Below are positions 47,790 through 58,029 of a stretch of DNA of 64,000 nt, piece after piece. The first letter of the stretch is position 1, and each line of letters opens with the position of its first letter. The position numbers and the translations under genes are program-made. The notes under the pieces are model-generated. The model did not search any database. It worked only from the letters and a program-made list of their open reading frames with translations, and was not told the origin of the DNA. The stretch spans positions 2,094,600 through 2,158,599 of the forward strand of contig SCFE01000032.1 in the NCBI GenBank assembly GCA_004352715.1. Direction: 5' to 3'. The stretch comes from Hofstenia miamia (lineage: Eukaryota; Xenacoelomorpha; Acoela).

Positions 47790-48170
47790 AAGACGAAAGC
47801 GATGTGAGCAATTCCTTGACGAGATAAGTAGATTCCCTCACAGGCGAAGAGGTTGGAGTTGATACTTCGTGGTGAATTCAGAAAGCTTTTGAAGACTGGA
47901 ATAACATTGAATTTGTTAGTAGGAGTCGTGATAAGGCTTCATTAAATCTAGTGATGACATGATTCTTCTGTAGAGCAGAATGTTTACACACTGGAGTAAT
48001 TTCTAGGAAATAGATGAACCGCGGAGTGAATTTTCTATGCATTAAAGATACAAGATGATTGATGTTCTGTTGAAATTGTTTGCTGTCGGTAGATTTGAGT
48101 GCATCAATGAGGCCTATATTTATGAAGAGTTGATGTGCGTTGTAGGATAATTCTGGATCTTTTGAGAGAG
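47790..48170 (-). pseudogene. LINE ORF1 of SGNH/esterase type, degraded
   Basis: INIGLIDALKSTDSKQFQQN, FLEITPVCKHSALQKNHVI and ACEGIYLSRQGIAHIAF align with INTGIIDAL, CEITPTTPHL and AFDGIHLS of the frame at 12852-13850. The catalytic block V is altered from D-G-I-H to E-G-I-Y. Its position upstream of an endonuclease-RT remnant shows it is ORF1. Confidence 0.7.
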
Positions 48171-48354
48171 TTGATCAGAGTTGTGACTAGGATATGAGTG
48201 AATTGTTGTTGTTTGATTTCTTTCAATTGTGCATTTTATTTGAGCAAGATAGAGGCATTAGTTTAGGAGATAGAGGCTTCCAAATTTTTCCATAATGAAC
48301 TATTATAAGGGCCAAAATACAAGCTAAATTGAAATATTATACATAGACAATGCA

Positions 48355-49200
48355 GGCAATTTGTGAGACGCCCTCCTGTCTCTGCAAACCGAAATGCAGC
48401 AAAGTACACATCGAAAACTGTAAAGTTCGGTGGTGGATCTATCATGGTCTGGGGTGCTATTTGGAGTTCCGGTGAGAGGCAACCTCAACAGTCAACAATA
48501 TGTTGGTATTCTGGGCACCCATCTCTTGCCTGTGATGAAGGAAGATGAAATATTGCAGCATGATGGGGCCCCTGCTCATAGATCGAAGGCTACAAAACGT
48601 TTCCTTGAAGGTACTGAGGTGATGACTCTGCATGATTGGCCAGCGCAATCGCCAGACCTCAATATCATTGAACATCTTTGGAATGAACTTAAGTGTCGGG
48701 TTGCTGCAAGGCGTCCTAGCAACTTAGATGATCTATGGACAATTTCTGAAGAGGAATTTAAAGCAATTCCATCAGCATTCATTGAGAAACTTTTCGAAAG
48801 TATGCCCTCAAGAGTTAAAGAGGTGATTCGCTCAAAAGGCAATGCTTCAAGTTATTGACATTTTGATTCATACTTGTATTGTATTTTTTATTCTTGTGAA
48901 ATATATAGTTGATCCAGATTTTAAGAACATGGGCCATTGAGAAGCCATATTAACATAAAAAGAAGGGATCTGTAGGGGTGTCTCACTACTTTTTTCCAAC
49001 AAGTCTTTGACGGCATCCGATCAAAGAGCGCGGCTAGCGCGGAATATCTCACAATTGAAGCCGACTTGTCAATCAAAGCAACTGACAACAATAATCTTTA
49101 TTGATGTTCAAAGTATAATTCCGATTCACTAATTAATGAATGCGTGAGAGCGATTTACATAAATTTCAGATGGGTGTCTCACTACTTTTTTCCAGTCGTG
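48355..49200 (+). pseudogene. Tc1-like transposon, 5'-truncated, with 3' inverted terminus
   Basis: Frame one carries RRPPVSANRNAAKY and KTVKFGGGSIMVWGAIW. A one-base shift near 48470 leads into the long frame to 48858 with LQHDGAPAHRSKATKRFLEG, HDWPAQSPDLNIIEHLWNEL (catalytic D and E about 35 residues apart) and a C-terminal helix FIEKLFESMPSRVKEVI. The 3' end on the opposite strand reads CACGACTGGAAAAAAGTAGT and is followed by TA at 49201; a second similar terminus lies at 48978-49006. The first half, with the DNA-binding domain, is missing at the join to LINE sequence. Confidence 0.85.
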
Positions 49201-49433
49201 TAATGGCGCTAAATATAACTGTCTATTATATTGGCGCTTAATATTTTATTGTAATTTCTTATTGATTATTAATATATCTAACTGTTAAATGATAAAGTAG
49301 ATGATTACATACAACAATCTACACATTTGAACAATGGTTCCCACACTTAGTTTGGTTCTTGAAGTAATAATTTTCACCATCTGGTCTTAGCAAAATCAGC
49401 TCTTGGGTTTGCTTAAAGTAACATGAAAAACAA

Positions 49434-49650
49434 TTTCTAGATGTAAAATAAAGCTTAGAAGAGAATAAAAGCAGTCCGAAGTCGATCTGAGCATTATTCG
49501 CAGCGCAATCAGCATTTCCCAATGTCATTGCCCTAATGAACATGTTTTAAAGGAATGACCTTAATAAACCGTTGATTGTGCAGTTAATAATGCTCGGATT
49601 GACTTTGGACTTACTTTTATTCTTTTCTAAATTACATTTTACATCTAGAA
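49434..49650. repeat. Inverted repeat, ~77-base arms
   Basis: The left arm 49434-49510 (TTTCTAGATGTAAAATAAAG and onward) and the right arm 49574-49650 (ending TTACATCTAGAA) are reverse complements at about 80%. A third copy in left-arm orientation lies at 50506-50581. No coding capacity. Confidence 0.75.
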
Positions 49651-51649
49651 CAAACGGAAAGATTAGTTCAAAATTGTTTGGTTCAGTAACGTCCTAAATT
49701 ATCCTCCAATCAAGGGCGCCGCCAGAAAATTTTTAAAAGAGGAGCAAAACAATTTTGCATGTGTGATATCTTAGAAATTTGTTTTTGTTGAAAAAAGATT
49801 TCCTTTGAAATAAATTTTTTTGAGGAAATTTAATGATTTAATTGAACGAGAGTTATGAAATGAGATCTTATTTTCCAAGCAGCATTTGATTATCCGAAGT
49901 AATATTCTAGAGTCTGCTTTAATCTCCCATCCCATGTGAAAAATATATGAATATAGGCCTATGGTTTGTTTTTTCTTCTACCCAACTATTTTGAAATCAA
50001 TATTTACCATATTAGTGATAGGAAGCACTTTATATCTGATATACTGCATTTATATAGAAATAAATTTCAAAATAACACTTTTTTCCAGATATTAATCAAA
50101 GATTTAACCTGGTTTAAGGAATTAAAGATTTTTTATAACGATCTAGAAAAAAATTTTGTTAACTAAAAATGATTTGCATGGCTTATGTACTAATAGTATA
50201 ACTAGCATGTATGCATCCATATACATTAGCATTGAAAAGTGGATAAATGTATTTCATGCAGTAAAAATATATTCCAATGGATTTAGGCAATACTGAAATA
50301 CATATTAAATTTATTTACATCAAGTACTACTAAGAATTTCGGAATTTCGATTTGATTAAACTAATCAATTCTATTAACTCACCATGAAAGAGGGACAGCT
50401 GCCCCCTTTTGCCACGCTCGGGGGCTCCAAGGTCCACAATGGTTCATGTTAAGATTTCTTTAAAAATATCGGACTAGATCTCTTCTAAAAATCAATGGAA
50501 ACCACTTTCTAGATGTAAAATTTAATATAGAAGCGAATAAAACTAAGTGAAGCCTGTCCTAACATTATTCGCTAAGCAATCTAAGTTGTGCAAGGGGGTG
50601 ACCCTAAAAAGTTTTTATATTAAAATATACTCAAGATATGAGTGTATTCAGAAAATTCAATATGGATGTATCTTATTGCTTAATCTATTTCATATATACC
50701 AAAAATATCAGTTGTTTTTAAAAAATTTTTGCCTTATAATTGTAATAGTATTGAGCGCCATTATAATAATCAGGCAAAAATATTAAGCACCATTATAATA
50801 ATTCTTGTATTCAGCGCCATTATATTTATTAAAGTGCTTATGACTCTCTTATTGAGTATTATTATCTGCATTTCATGTCCCGAGATTTTCACATGGCGGT
50901 AACGCCCAGCTTTTCTCTTTAGTAATCCTCCTCTTTCCAGAACTTTAAAATTTCTGAATAAAGAAGTGTTTGACATGTTTGATGCGGTGCATGAAAAACT
51001 AGAATCGTGGGTGACGTTGTAATGCAGAAATTCAACTGTTTCTCGTTTGGTCGGAATGACTAAATTAAGCATAATCAAAAAGTGATATTTTGACAGGTTA
51101 TTTGTAAACAATCAGTTTTAATTTTCATCTTTGGTTACATTATTATATTCTCTATAAATCCTACTCAGACTATATTCTTATCGGCAAAACAACAAAAGAT
51201 ATTAACGAAAAGCAAAGCTCTCCAACAGTTCCAATTTTTTTGCGGCAAGGTATAGTATCTTAATAACATCAACAAAGTCTATACTGTATCGAAATTTATA
51301 AATTTTAATGTGGGTATAAATATTTTTGGTAAAATTTTTCATCATACAATTCTCTAATATACATATACATATATTTAGGTTTATCTACAAAATACATACG
51401 TTTTGTTGTTAAAGATTTGTTTATTCTTTTCAGCCGCCTGTACTTAATTTAAGCATTTTACCAATAGCCATTCGTTTTCAATTGCATGATTAACATTTCT
51501 TAGTCTATTAAATCATTTATGCAAAGTGTTCACTTAGCAATATTGATAGTGTTTTGATTTCTTGAGTAGGAAATACATATGAGGTCTTGTAATTTTACAT
51601 CCACACTGTATTAAAAATACAATCCTCTATAAATATCTAAATAAAGGAA
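49651..51649. other. No gene recognised
   Basis: AT-rich. The 51540-51605 stretch resembles 22611-22665 (TTTTGATT-x-TAG-x-GGAA-TAC-TATG...), apparently part of the same duplicated intron/exon unit as the micro-exons, but it has no clean donor in phase. Confidence 0.35.
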
Positions 51650-52530
51650 ATTTTACCCCTTGGCCTTAAAGAGATGTCTTTTGGTTGATGATACAATTTC
51701 AGTATCAACACCTTTAGCGACGTATTGTACTGGTGGTGGTCGGGGTTACTCTACCAGTCAACAGAGACTGAAGAGTGCGTGTCAACAGATCAAGTCCATG
51801 ACTCCTCCCCTGGAAGTGTACCCGCTAGGGCCGGATCTTGTATCATGCTTGACCTCTGGCGACCCCTGGCACGCAGAGTGCTGATCTGTGTTGAGTCTGA
51901 TCAGCAGAGAGTGAAGCCGAAGGCCGAGCTTCGTGAGAGGGTTGCGCCTCTCTACAGCTTTCGCCAACCAAGGCTACTAACTGAGGCAACTCGTGAGCAC
52001 CTGCGTCTGCCTGTTATGGAGATCCTGATTATTTAGGAGATATTTATACACTTGAGTGCAAAGCACCAAGTGACGTCCTAAAATCTCCGTGACTTAGAAT
52101 GTCGGATCATAACTAAAACCCATGACAGAGCAAAGCTCCCTCATAGGTAAGGCTCAGCAAATGCTGGCCTAGGCCTATCTAGAGGCCAGAGACAGAGGAA
52201 AATCCTCTGTATAACTGCCCTCGTAGACGCACTCTACGGCTCTGGGCATAGACGTCGCCGTCTGCTCCTCAGAACAGACAGTCTCACATCACCGTCACCG
52301 CCCCCATATGTGCTCCCGCATACATGGCAGCACCTTCTTTTACCCTATTGTTTAACGTCCACTCTGGGTGCGGGACTCCGCAAAGCGACGCGCCCATCAA
52401 GTATTGGCTCAGCGTCTCCGCCTACCCAGGAACCACCACATGGAGGTTACTCTCCAGGACGATTCGGGCATAGCCCTTGGGTTCCCGTACTGGTGGTATG
52501 GTTTTGCACACCTTTTGGGCATATAATAGT
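51650..52530. other. GC-rich island, origin unknown
   Basis: GC content is clearly above 50% while the surroundings are near 30%. Several frames are open (for example 52190-52540, SSIGSASPPTQEPPHGGYS), but overlapping frames on both strands are expected at this composition and no domain is recognisable. The stretch ATGACAGAGCAAAGCTCCCT at 52123 resembles the 5' region of the restriction-endonuclease-type LINE (58286). It may be a diverged element of that kind. Confidence 0.4.
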
Positions 52531-52786
52531 TAACTTCTGAATTATAATCTTAATTTTAGCTTTTTCTGCAAAAAATTAATATTACGTCAAGACATTAGTT
52601 TCCGATTTGATTTACTTCATGTTAGTATATTTGGCAGGATTCGTATTACACTTTGTGTAAATTTCCGAAATTGATTATAATACTAGTGCATTATACTTGT
52701 AATAATTAAGTTAATTCTAAGTTTACTTTAACTTTATAATATTGCATCTTTATTTAAATTTGAAGATGTATTTCATCCATATTTAG

Positions 52787-52828
52787 AACGCAGTGGTGCC
52801 GCAGCTAATGTGGTTGTCAATTTACATG
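52787..52828 (+). CDS. Micro-exon E (42 nt)
   Basis: The acceptor is catatttag and the donor CATG|gtaagc, phase 1 to 1. The peptide is ERSGAAANVVVNLHG. The 36 bases before the exon are almost identical to those before micro-exon F. Confidence 0.5.
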
Positions 52829-53265
52829 GTAAGCAGGTTAATTAGATGCTTAACTATTTTATATCTGGCAATTTTTGCGCTTAAACATGTTTCTTTAGAA
52901 ATATGGATCTAGGTAACTTGTTGATAGAATTTCTTCAATGTTTACATGATACTATTTTTGCATAAAACTCAAATTGCTTTCATAGTCAGTGAAATGTAGA
53001 TAAAAACTAAACGTATTGTAGGAAATATTTCCATTAGTAAGCATTTTTCTTGCATTTCGTAGACTTTTGTACTGTATTTTTGTAGCAAATATTCTATATT
53101 TTGACAAGATTAGTAACACCAGGCTTCAGAAAACTTCCATTTTCGTTTTGAAATATGGTATTGTGTGCCCCACATCTGATAATAATTAGGGCAAACGTAA
53201 GTTACTTGTATTTTTATAATATATTTTTTTATTTAAATTTGTAGATTTATTTCATCCATATTTAG

Positions 53266-53307
53266 AAAGCAGCGTTGGTGCAGCTAAGGAAACGATTAAT
53301 TTATCTG
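53266..53307 (+). CDS. Micro-exon F (42 nt)
   Basis: The acceptor is catatttag and the donor TCTG|gtaaaa, phase 1 to 1. The peptide is ESSVGAAKETINLSG. With E it forms a pair 479 bases apart that shares intron and exon sequence. Position-wise A in the middle (GCAGCTAA in DNA) is shared with micro-exon A. Confidence 0.5.
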
Positions 53308-53507
53308 GTAAAAAGATTCATTACATCTTTAGCTTCTTTATATTTTTAATGTTTTCACTGAAATTTTTCATCTCTTGACCCATGTAAATTCCATATACTT
53401 TTTCAGTAAGCACATTAATTAATGCACAATTCAAGTTTGATTGTCGTGGTTTGCATAGATCAATGATAACACATTTCATAGAAGATCCTATTATCTACAT
53501 CTTTTAC

Positions 53508-53655
53508 CATTCGATTTAAAAACTACCCCATTCAAATTAAAAATACTTGCATTTAATTTAAAACTACGCAATCAATTTAAAATATAAGCTATCAAATAAA
53601 AATTTAACGCATTCAAGTTAAACATACATCTAGGTCATTCAATTTGAAATATATA
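53508..53655. repeat. Degenerate ~20-base tandem repeat, about seven units
   Basis: Units follow the pattern CATTCAATTTAAAAATACN, each diverged. It lies in the presumed intron after micro-exon F. Confidence 0.65.
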
Positions 53656-54220
53656 TCAAACTATGACTTTATTTATAAATGAAACTAAGAAACAAAACAA
53701 ACCATAAACTAATGCTATTTTTACTTTACGTATTGCCTCTGTACATGCTGAAAAATGAATTGCATAAGTTGAGCCATCCTTTCATCACAACCAGTGTTGA
53801 ATCTATAACTTGTATTTCGGAGGGGATAAAAATAAATATTTTATTGAATTGGGAAGATTGGTTATTGAGATTTGATGTTTGCGAAGTTAAGCCATTATGC
53901 GCTAATTAGTGATTTTGAGAAAATGTTTTTCCATTAGTGATTTCATCTCACCCATCCCTTTAAAAAAGCATATTTGTACAGACATATCTTTAAAGTTGAT
54001 AAAAAGGTTTAATAGGAATAAAATCACCTTGACTGTTTGAAAGAGGACTGCAGATGTAGTGAACCGCTAGTAGCAAAACATTTAATTAGAATGATGTTGA
54101 TTAGGCGGGTTAATAGATTACAACGCACTTGAAGTATTCAAACTGGTTTCTTTAATTTCGTTTTTGTTATTCGCCCTATTGATGCTTTATATATATTGTA
54201 GTAGTAATAATCTAGTACTA
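53656..54220. other. No gene recognised
   Basis: The plus-strand frame at 53679-53909 shows no motif or signal; AT-rich. Confidence 0.35.
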
Positions 54221-54337
54221 AATTTAAATTGTTAAGAACACATGAAATATTAAATTCATTTAATACATTATTACACAATATGTAATAAAATATTAAATGA
54301 ATTTGATATTCCATGTATCCTTAACAATTTTAATTTA
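54221..54337. repeat. Hairpin-forming inverted repeat (117 bases)
   Basis: The arms meet at a short centre within TTATTACacaatatGTAATAA; overall arm match is about 90%. It could fold into a single long hairpin. Confidence 0.8.
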
Positions 54338-54348
54338 ATAATAGAATA

Positions 54349-54401
54349 AAAAAGTTAGAATAAAAAATAGTATATTATATTATTTTTTATTCTAACTTTT
54401 T
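54349..54401. repeat. Second, perfect palindrome (21-base arms)
   Basis: AAAAAGTTAGAATAAAAAAT and its exact reverse complement, separated by 11 bases. It lies 11 bases after the previous hairpin and 56 bases before an N gap. Confidence 0.85.
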
Positions 54402-54436
54402 GTTACACTTTTAGGCGCTTATGGCTTCACTGTTTT

Positions 54437-54895
54437 ATATATATATATATATATATANNNNNNNNNNNNNNNNNNNNNNNNNNNNNNNNNNNNNNNNNNN
54501 NNNNNNNNNNNNNNNNNNNNNNNNNNNNNNNNNNNNNNNNNNNNNNNNNNNNNNNNNNNNNNNNNNNNNNNNNNNNNNNNNNNNNNNNNNNNNNNNNNNN
54601 NNNNNNNNNNNNNNNNNNNNNNNNNNNNNNNNNNNNNNNNNNNNNNNNNNNNNNNNNNNNNNNNNNNNNNNNNNNNNNNNNNNNNNNNNNNNNNNNNNNN
54701 NNNNNNNNNNNNNNNNNNNNNNNNNNNNNNNNNNNNNNNNNNNNNNNNNNNNNNNNNNNNNNNNNNNNNNNNNNNNNNNNNNNNNNNNNNNNNNNNNNNN
54801 NNNNNNNNNNNNNNNNNNNNNNNNNNNNNNNNNNNNNNNNNNNNNNNNNNNNNNNNNNNNNNNNNNNNNNNNNNNNNNNTATATATATATATATA
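54437..54895. other. (TA)n flanking an assembly gap (422 N, 54458-54879)
   Basis: TA repeats on both sides of unknown bases. Confidence 0.95.
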
Positions 54896-55179
54896 TTGAT
54901 TTTATAGAATTCTTGCCCAGGAGATTTTCAATATTCCGAGGGGGATTCCTCCCCCTAGTCCCCCATAGATTCTTCACTGTTCATAACACAATTAAATTAT
55001 AATTAAAAAATTAAAATTGCAGCAAGAAACCCACAGTTTTTGCTCAGAGAAGTACAGGAAAAACAGTAATACCATGTGCTAAAATGCTATATACATGTAT
55101 TCTTGCAATGCAAATTCGAATTTATTTTTGGAAGGCTTGCTACAGTATAATATTAATGTTTTTCCTGTATTTTCCTCAG

Positions 55180-55400
55180 AAATAACTGAGGATTTCTTAC
55201 TTAAATTTCAATTGTTTTTTAATTCTAATTCAATTGTGTTAAAGTATTTTTATGATGGTTCTATTCACGCAATTCGTTTTTTAGTATGTACAGTAGCAAT
55301 ACTTAGATTTATAGCTGATCTGATTTACTGTATGAAGAATAAACTAAACATTGTATACGTTTATATTTTGTTTTGTTTCTTAACTTCATTTTTTTATTAA
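55180..55400 (+). CDS. Candidate terminal exon of the micro-exon gene, hydrophobic C-terminus
   Basis: The acceptor is strong (tgtttttcctgtattttcctcag). The exon starts with AA in the same phase as all micro-exons, so a preceding G again gives E. The peptide begins EITEDFLLKFQLFFNSNS, runs through HAIRFLVCTVAILRFIADLI and ends FCFLTSFFY with a stop at 55398-55400. Two hydrophobic segments could anchor or span a membrane. The link to the micro-exons rests on phase, strand and the shared AA start only, and there is an unsequenced gap between them. Confidence 0.35.
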
Positions 55401-55599
55401 ATTCGTTGTTTATTATTTATTTTAAATTGAATGACTTTATAATTTGAATACATTAAATTTTAACTAGAATAGCTTATGTTTTAAATTAAAAGCCGTAATT
55501 TTTAATTTGATGAATACATTATTGCATGCAATACATTATATATAACAGAAATCAAGAAATTAACAAAAAGTTTTTTAAATCCACAATTCACCATTTAAA

Positions 55600-56088
55600 A
55601 AAACATTAACTTTCTTTAAAATATTTAATAATATTGTTCCATACAACACATCAAACTTTCTATCTTCTAAAATATTGTTTAGAAATAATCATAGAACCCT
55701 AAAAATTAAGCCTCTTCCGTATAACAAGAAAATAATGAAAAACACATTTCTCAACACATCAATAAATATATAGAATAATTTACCTAAATCTATAAAACAA
55801 ATAAATAAATTAGGAGAATTCAAAAATGAAATTAAAAAATACTTCTGTAGTTATATAAAGGAAAGGCTTGAATACAAATGGCGAGGTTTCAAATTTTATA
55901 ATAGTGATTTTTTAATATACCGCATCTAACCTAAATTCGCAATAGCCCAAGCTAGTAATTGAAATTATTTTTGTAAATGTTATTGTTGTATGTGTTTTGC
56001 TCCTTTATTTCTATTGTTTCCCGCTATTTAGAGTTGTAAACAGTATATTATATTGTAAAGAACAACTCTAAATATAGATATTTCATTT
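55600..56088 (+). pseudogene. LINE 3' fragment (C-terminal tail of ORF2 and 3' UTR)
   Basis: The coding end reads NIWNNLPKSIKQINKLGEFK followed by NEIKKYFCSYI and stops at 55927-55929. This is the tail typical of CR1/Jockey-type ORF2 (W-N-x-L-P-x-x-I, F-K-x-x-L-K-x-Y). About 160 bases of 3' sequence follow. It resembles the tail of the 12.1 kb element in layout but not closely in sequence. Confidence 0.65.
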
Positions 56089-56089
56089 C

Positions 56090-57560
56090 ATAGGTAGGGC
56101 GCAATAGTTTCAAATAGATACTGATGATTGATGGAGTCATATGACTTGCGAATGTCAATGTTTAATATTGCTATATTAAGTTGGTTGTATTTGCATGTAG
56201 CAATAATAAATTAAAGAATAAATATACATTTATAGAACTTTTTTGGTTTTTGATAAAACTCGTTTGAGTTACATCTATATATTTTTCAGCAATGGGGCTT
56301 AGTCGGGCAGTTAATAGGCCATATTCAGTAATGATGTAGAACGCTATGATTTCGTGTGGGACAGGTCTTTCGACTTCTTTGGAATGAACTTGATTAAAGC
56401 AGAGGTTATGTTACTGGCAATGGATTTAGAACGTATAATAATTTTTATATGTATTTCAATATATTGTAGCAATAAGATTTTGAAAATTTGATAAAATTTA
56501 GAGGTAAGACCATCTGGTCAATTTTTTAGTAGGGAGATGGATTTTAGTATATCTTCATCATTTTCAGATATTATATAATAATCAGGCTTACAATTATTGT
56601 ATACTATAGGTTTCTCATTATTCAAGTCCAGATAAAAGTTGGTAAATTAGTTGATAATATCCTCTGGGTTTTCTGATATTGTGTCATTTTCTAATCGGAT
56701 GTAGTTTTTTATTTCTTTTGGAGTTCCTTCGCCTATCTCACACTCTAAGTTATTAATATATTCAAATTCCACTTTTGATATTTTATTAGGATGTTGTTTA
56801 TATGGTTCTCACTAGCTTCTTTTATTTCGTTATACAATTCCATGAATGGACTTAATTGTTCTAGTTGTTGCTCTAAGTTAAATATTTTTGTGTAGTATTG
56901 GTTCTTTATAGTTGATTAGAGTTTAGATATGTGTTCCTCTACTTTAACTTTAATCAGTATCCACTTTCTTTGGATATTTTCAACTTTAGCATTTTGTAAA
57001 CAGTTTGTAATGAGATCATGTATTGCTTTATGATGGTTTTGTATTGTATTGTAGATGGTATCATTCTTCAGATTCCTGAACCGTGTTGCCTTTTATGCTG
57101 AAACACAGTTAATAATGGCTTATGGTCAGAAAGTGTAAAATTAATGATTTTGGAATGCGTTGGGACAAGACTTGAGGAGGAAATGCAGTGATCAATTCTT
57201 GAAGACTATGTGCCTAATGTTTTATGGTAAGTATACTTCAGATTAGGACTCCAAAAGCCTCGAGGATGTTGTATTTATTCAGTAGGTGCTCATTAAGATA
57301 GTTATACCGAGTAGCAGTTAGATTTGTCTGGGTTCTACTGCCTCTTACATCGGAATATCTATACACCTACAATAATGGACTCGATTTTGTTTTGATTCTA
57401 TACACTTTTTTGCATTAGGTGTTACCATGCCTGCGCAGACCCGATGAACTGGATTAGACTGTGTAATATCCTCTATAGAAACGTCTATAAGGCCTATAAC
57501 CCTGTAAAAACCGTATGTGGTGCAAGCAGTATTGTGAAGCTATCTACCTGCAAAAAAGTT
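56090..57560 (-). pseudogene. L1/Tx1-like LINE ORF2, degraded
   Basis: On the minus strand, endonuclease pieces come first: LKYTYHKTLGT, a stop, then SSRIDHCIS near 57230, and INFTLSDHKP near 57130 (SDH kept). Reverse transcriptase pieces follow near 56330 (DYKLLTARLSPIAEKYIDV then TQTSFIKNQ) and near 56150 (SHMTPSINHQYLFETIAPY). The Y-K-L-L-T-x-R-L and T-x-F-I-K-N-x pattern is that of L1-group enzymes. Stops and frameshifts throughout. Confidence 0.6.
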
Positions 57561-57980
57561 CATCCTTTGCAATCTCATAAATAAGAGATAACCTATCAAT
57601 GTTAAACGTCACTACCACATCAAGCACGCTAAATGCGGTTTTTTTATGACACATTTCGTTTGTCTTGATATAGTTTTATTATAAATTGGCTCTGCAATCT
57701 AAATTTTCCGACAGCTATCTCACCTAAAATATGTCCGCGGCGGCGGTTGCTGCGGCTACCAATTGGAGTCATCAAGACAGATTATTGATTGTTTTATTCG
57801 GGCTACTCTGCATTTGATGCAGCGGCGTTTTCTTTTAATCTTTAACAAAAGAAGCCGTTGCAATGAGGTACGTAATTCTGCCGAAAAACTTGTTGATTAT
57901 CGCGTCGCGGAGAGCGGAAGAAAACCGTTCTATACAACGCCAGCTAAAATCAAAACATAATACAAAATAATCTGCCATAT

Positions 57981-57989
57981 AATAATAAC

Positions 57990-58028
<39 letters not shown>
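57981..58028. repeat. (AAT)16 microsatellite abutting a LINE 5' end
   Basis: Almost uninterrupted AAT units followed directly by GTGGGCAGGTAGCCCAGTTG, the presumed start of the restriction-endonuclease-type LINE. Confidence 0.9.

Positions 58029-58029
<1 letters not shown>

Noticed and set aside
53508-53655. CRISPR-like array
   Set aside because: Units are degenerate, have no spacers of constant length, and the DNA is eukaryotic.
54421-55002. Long open frames running across N gaps (also at 2608-3204, 59994-61115, 62255-63541)
   Set aside because: They are open only because unknown bases give no stops; the readable parts are alternating Y/I from TA repeats or LINE ends.
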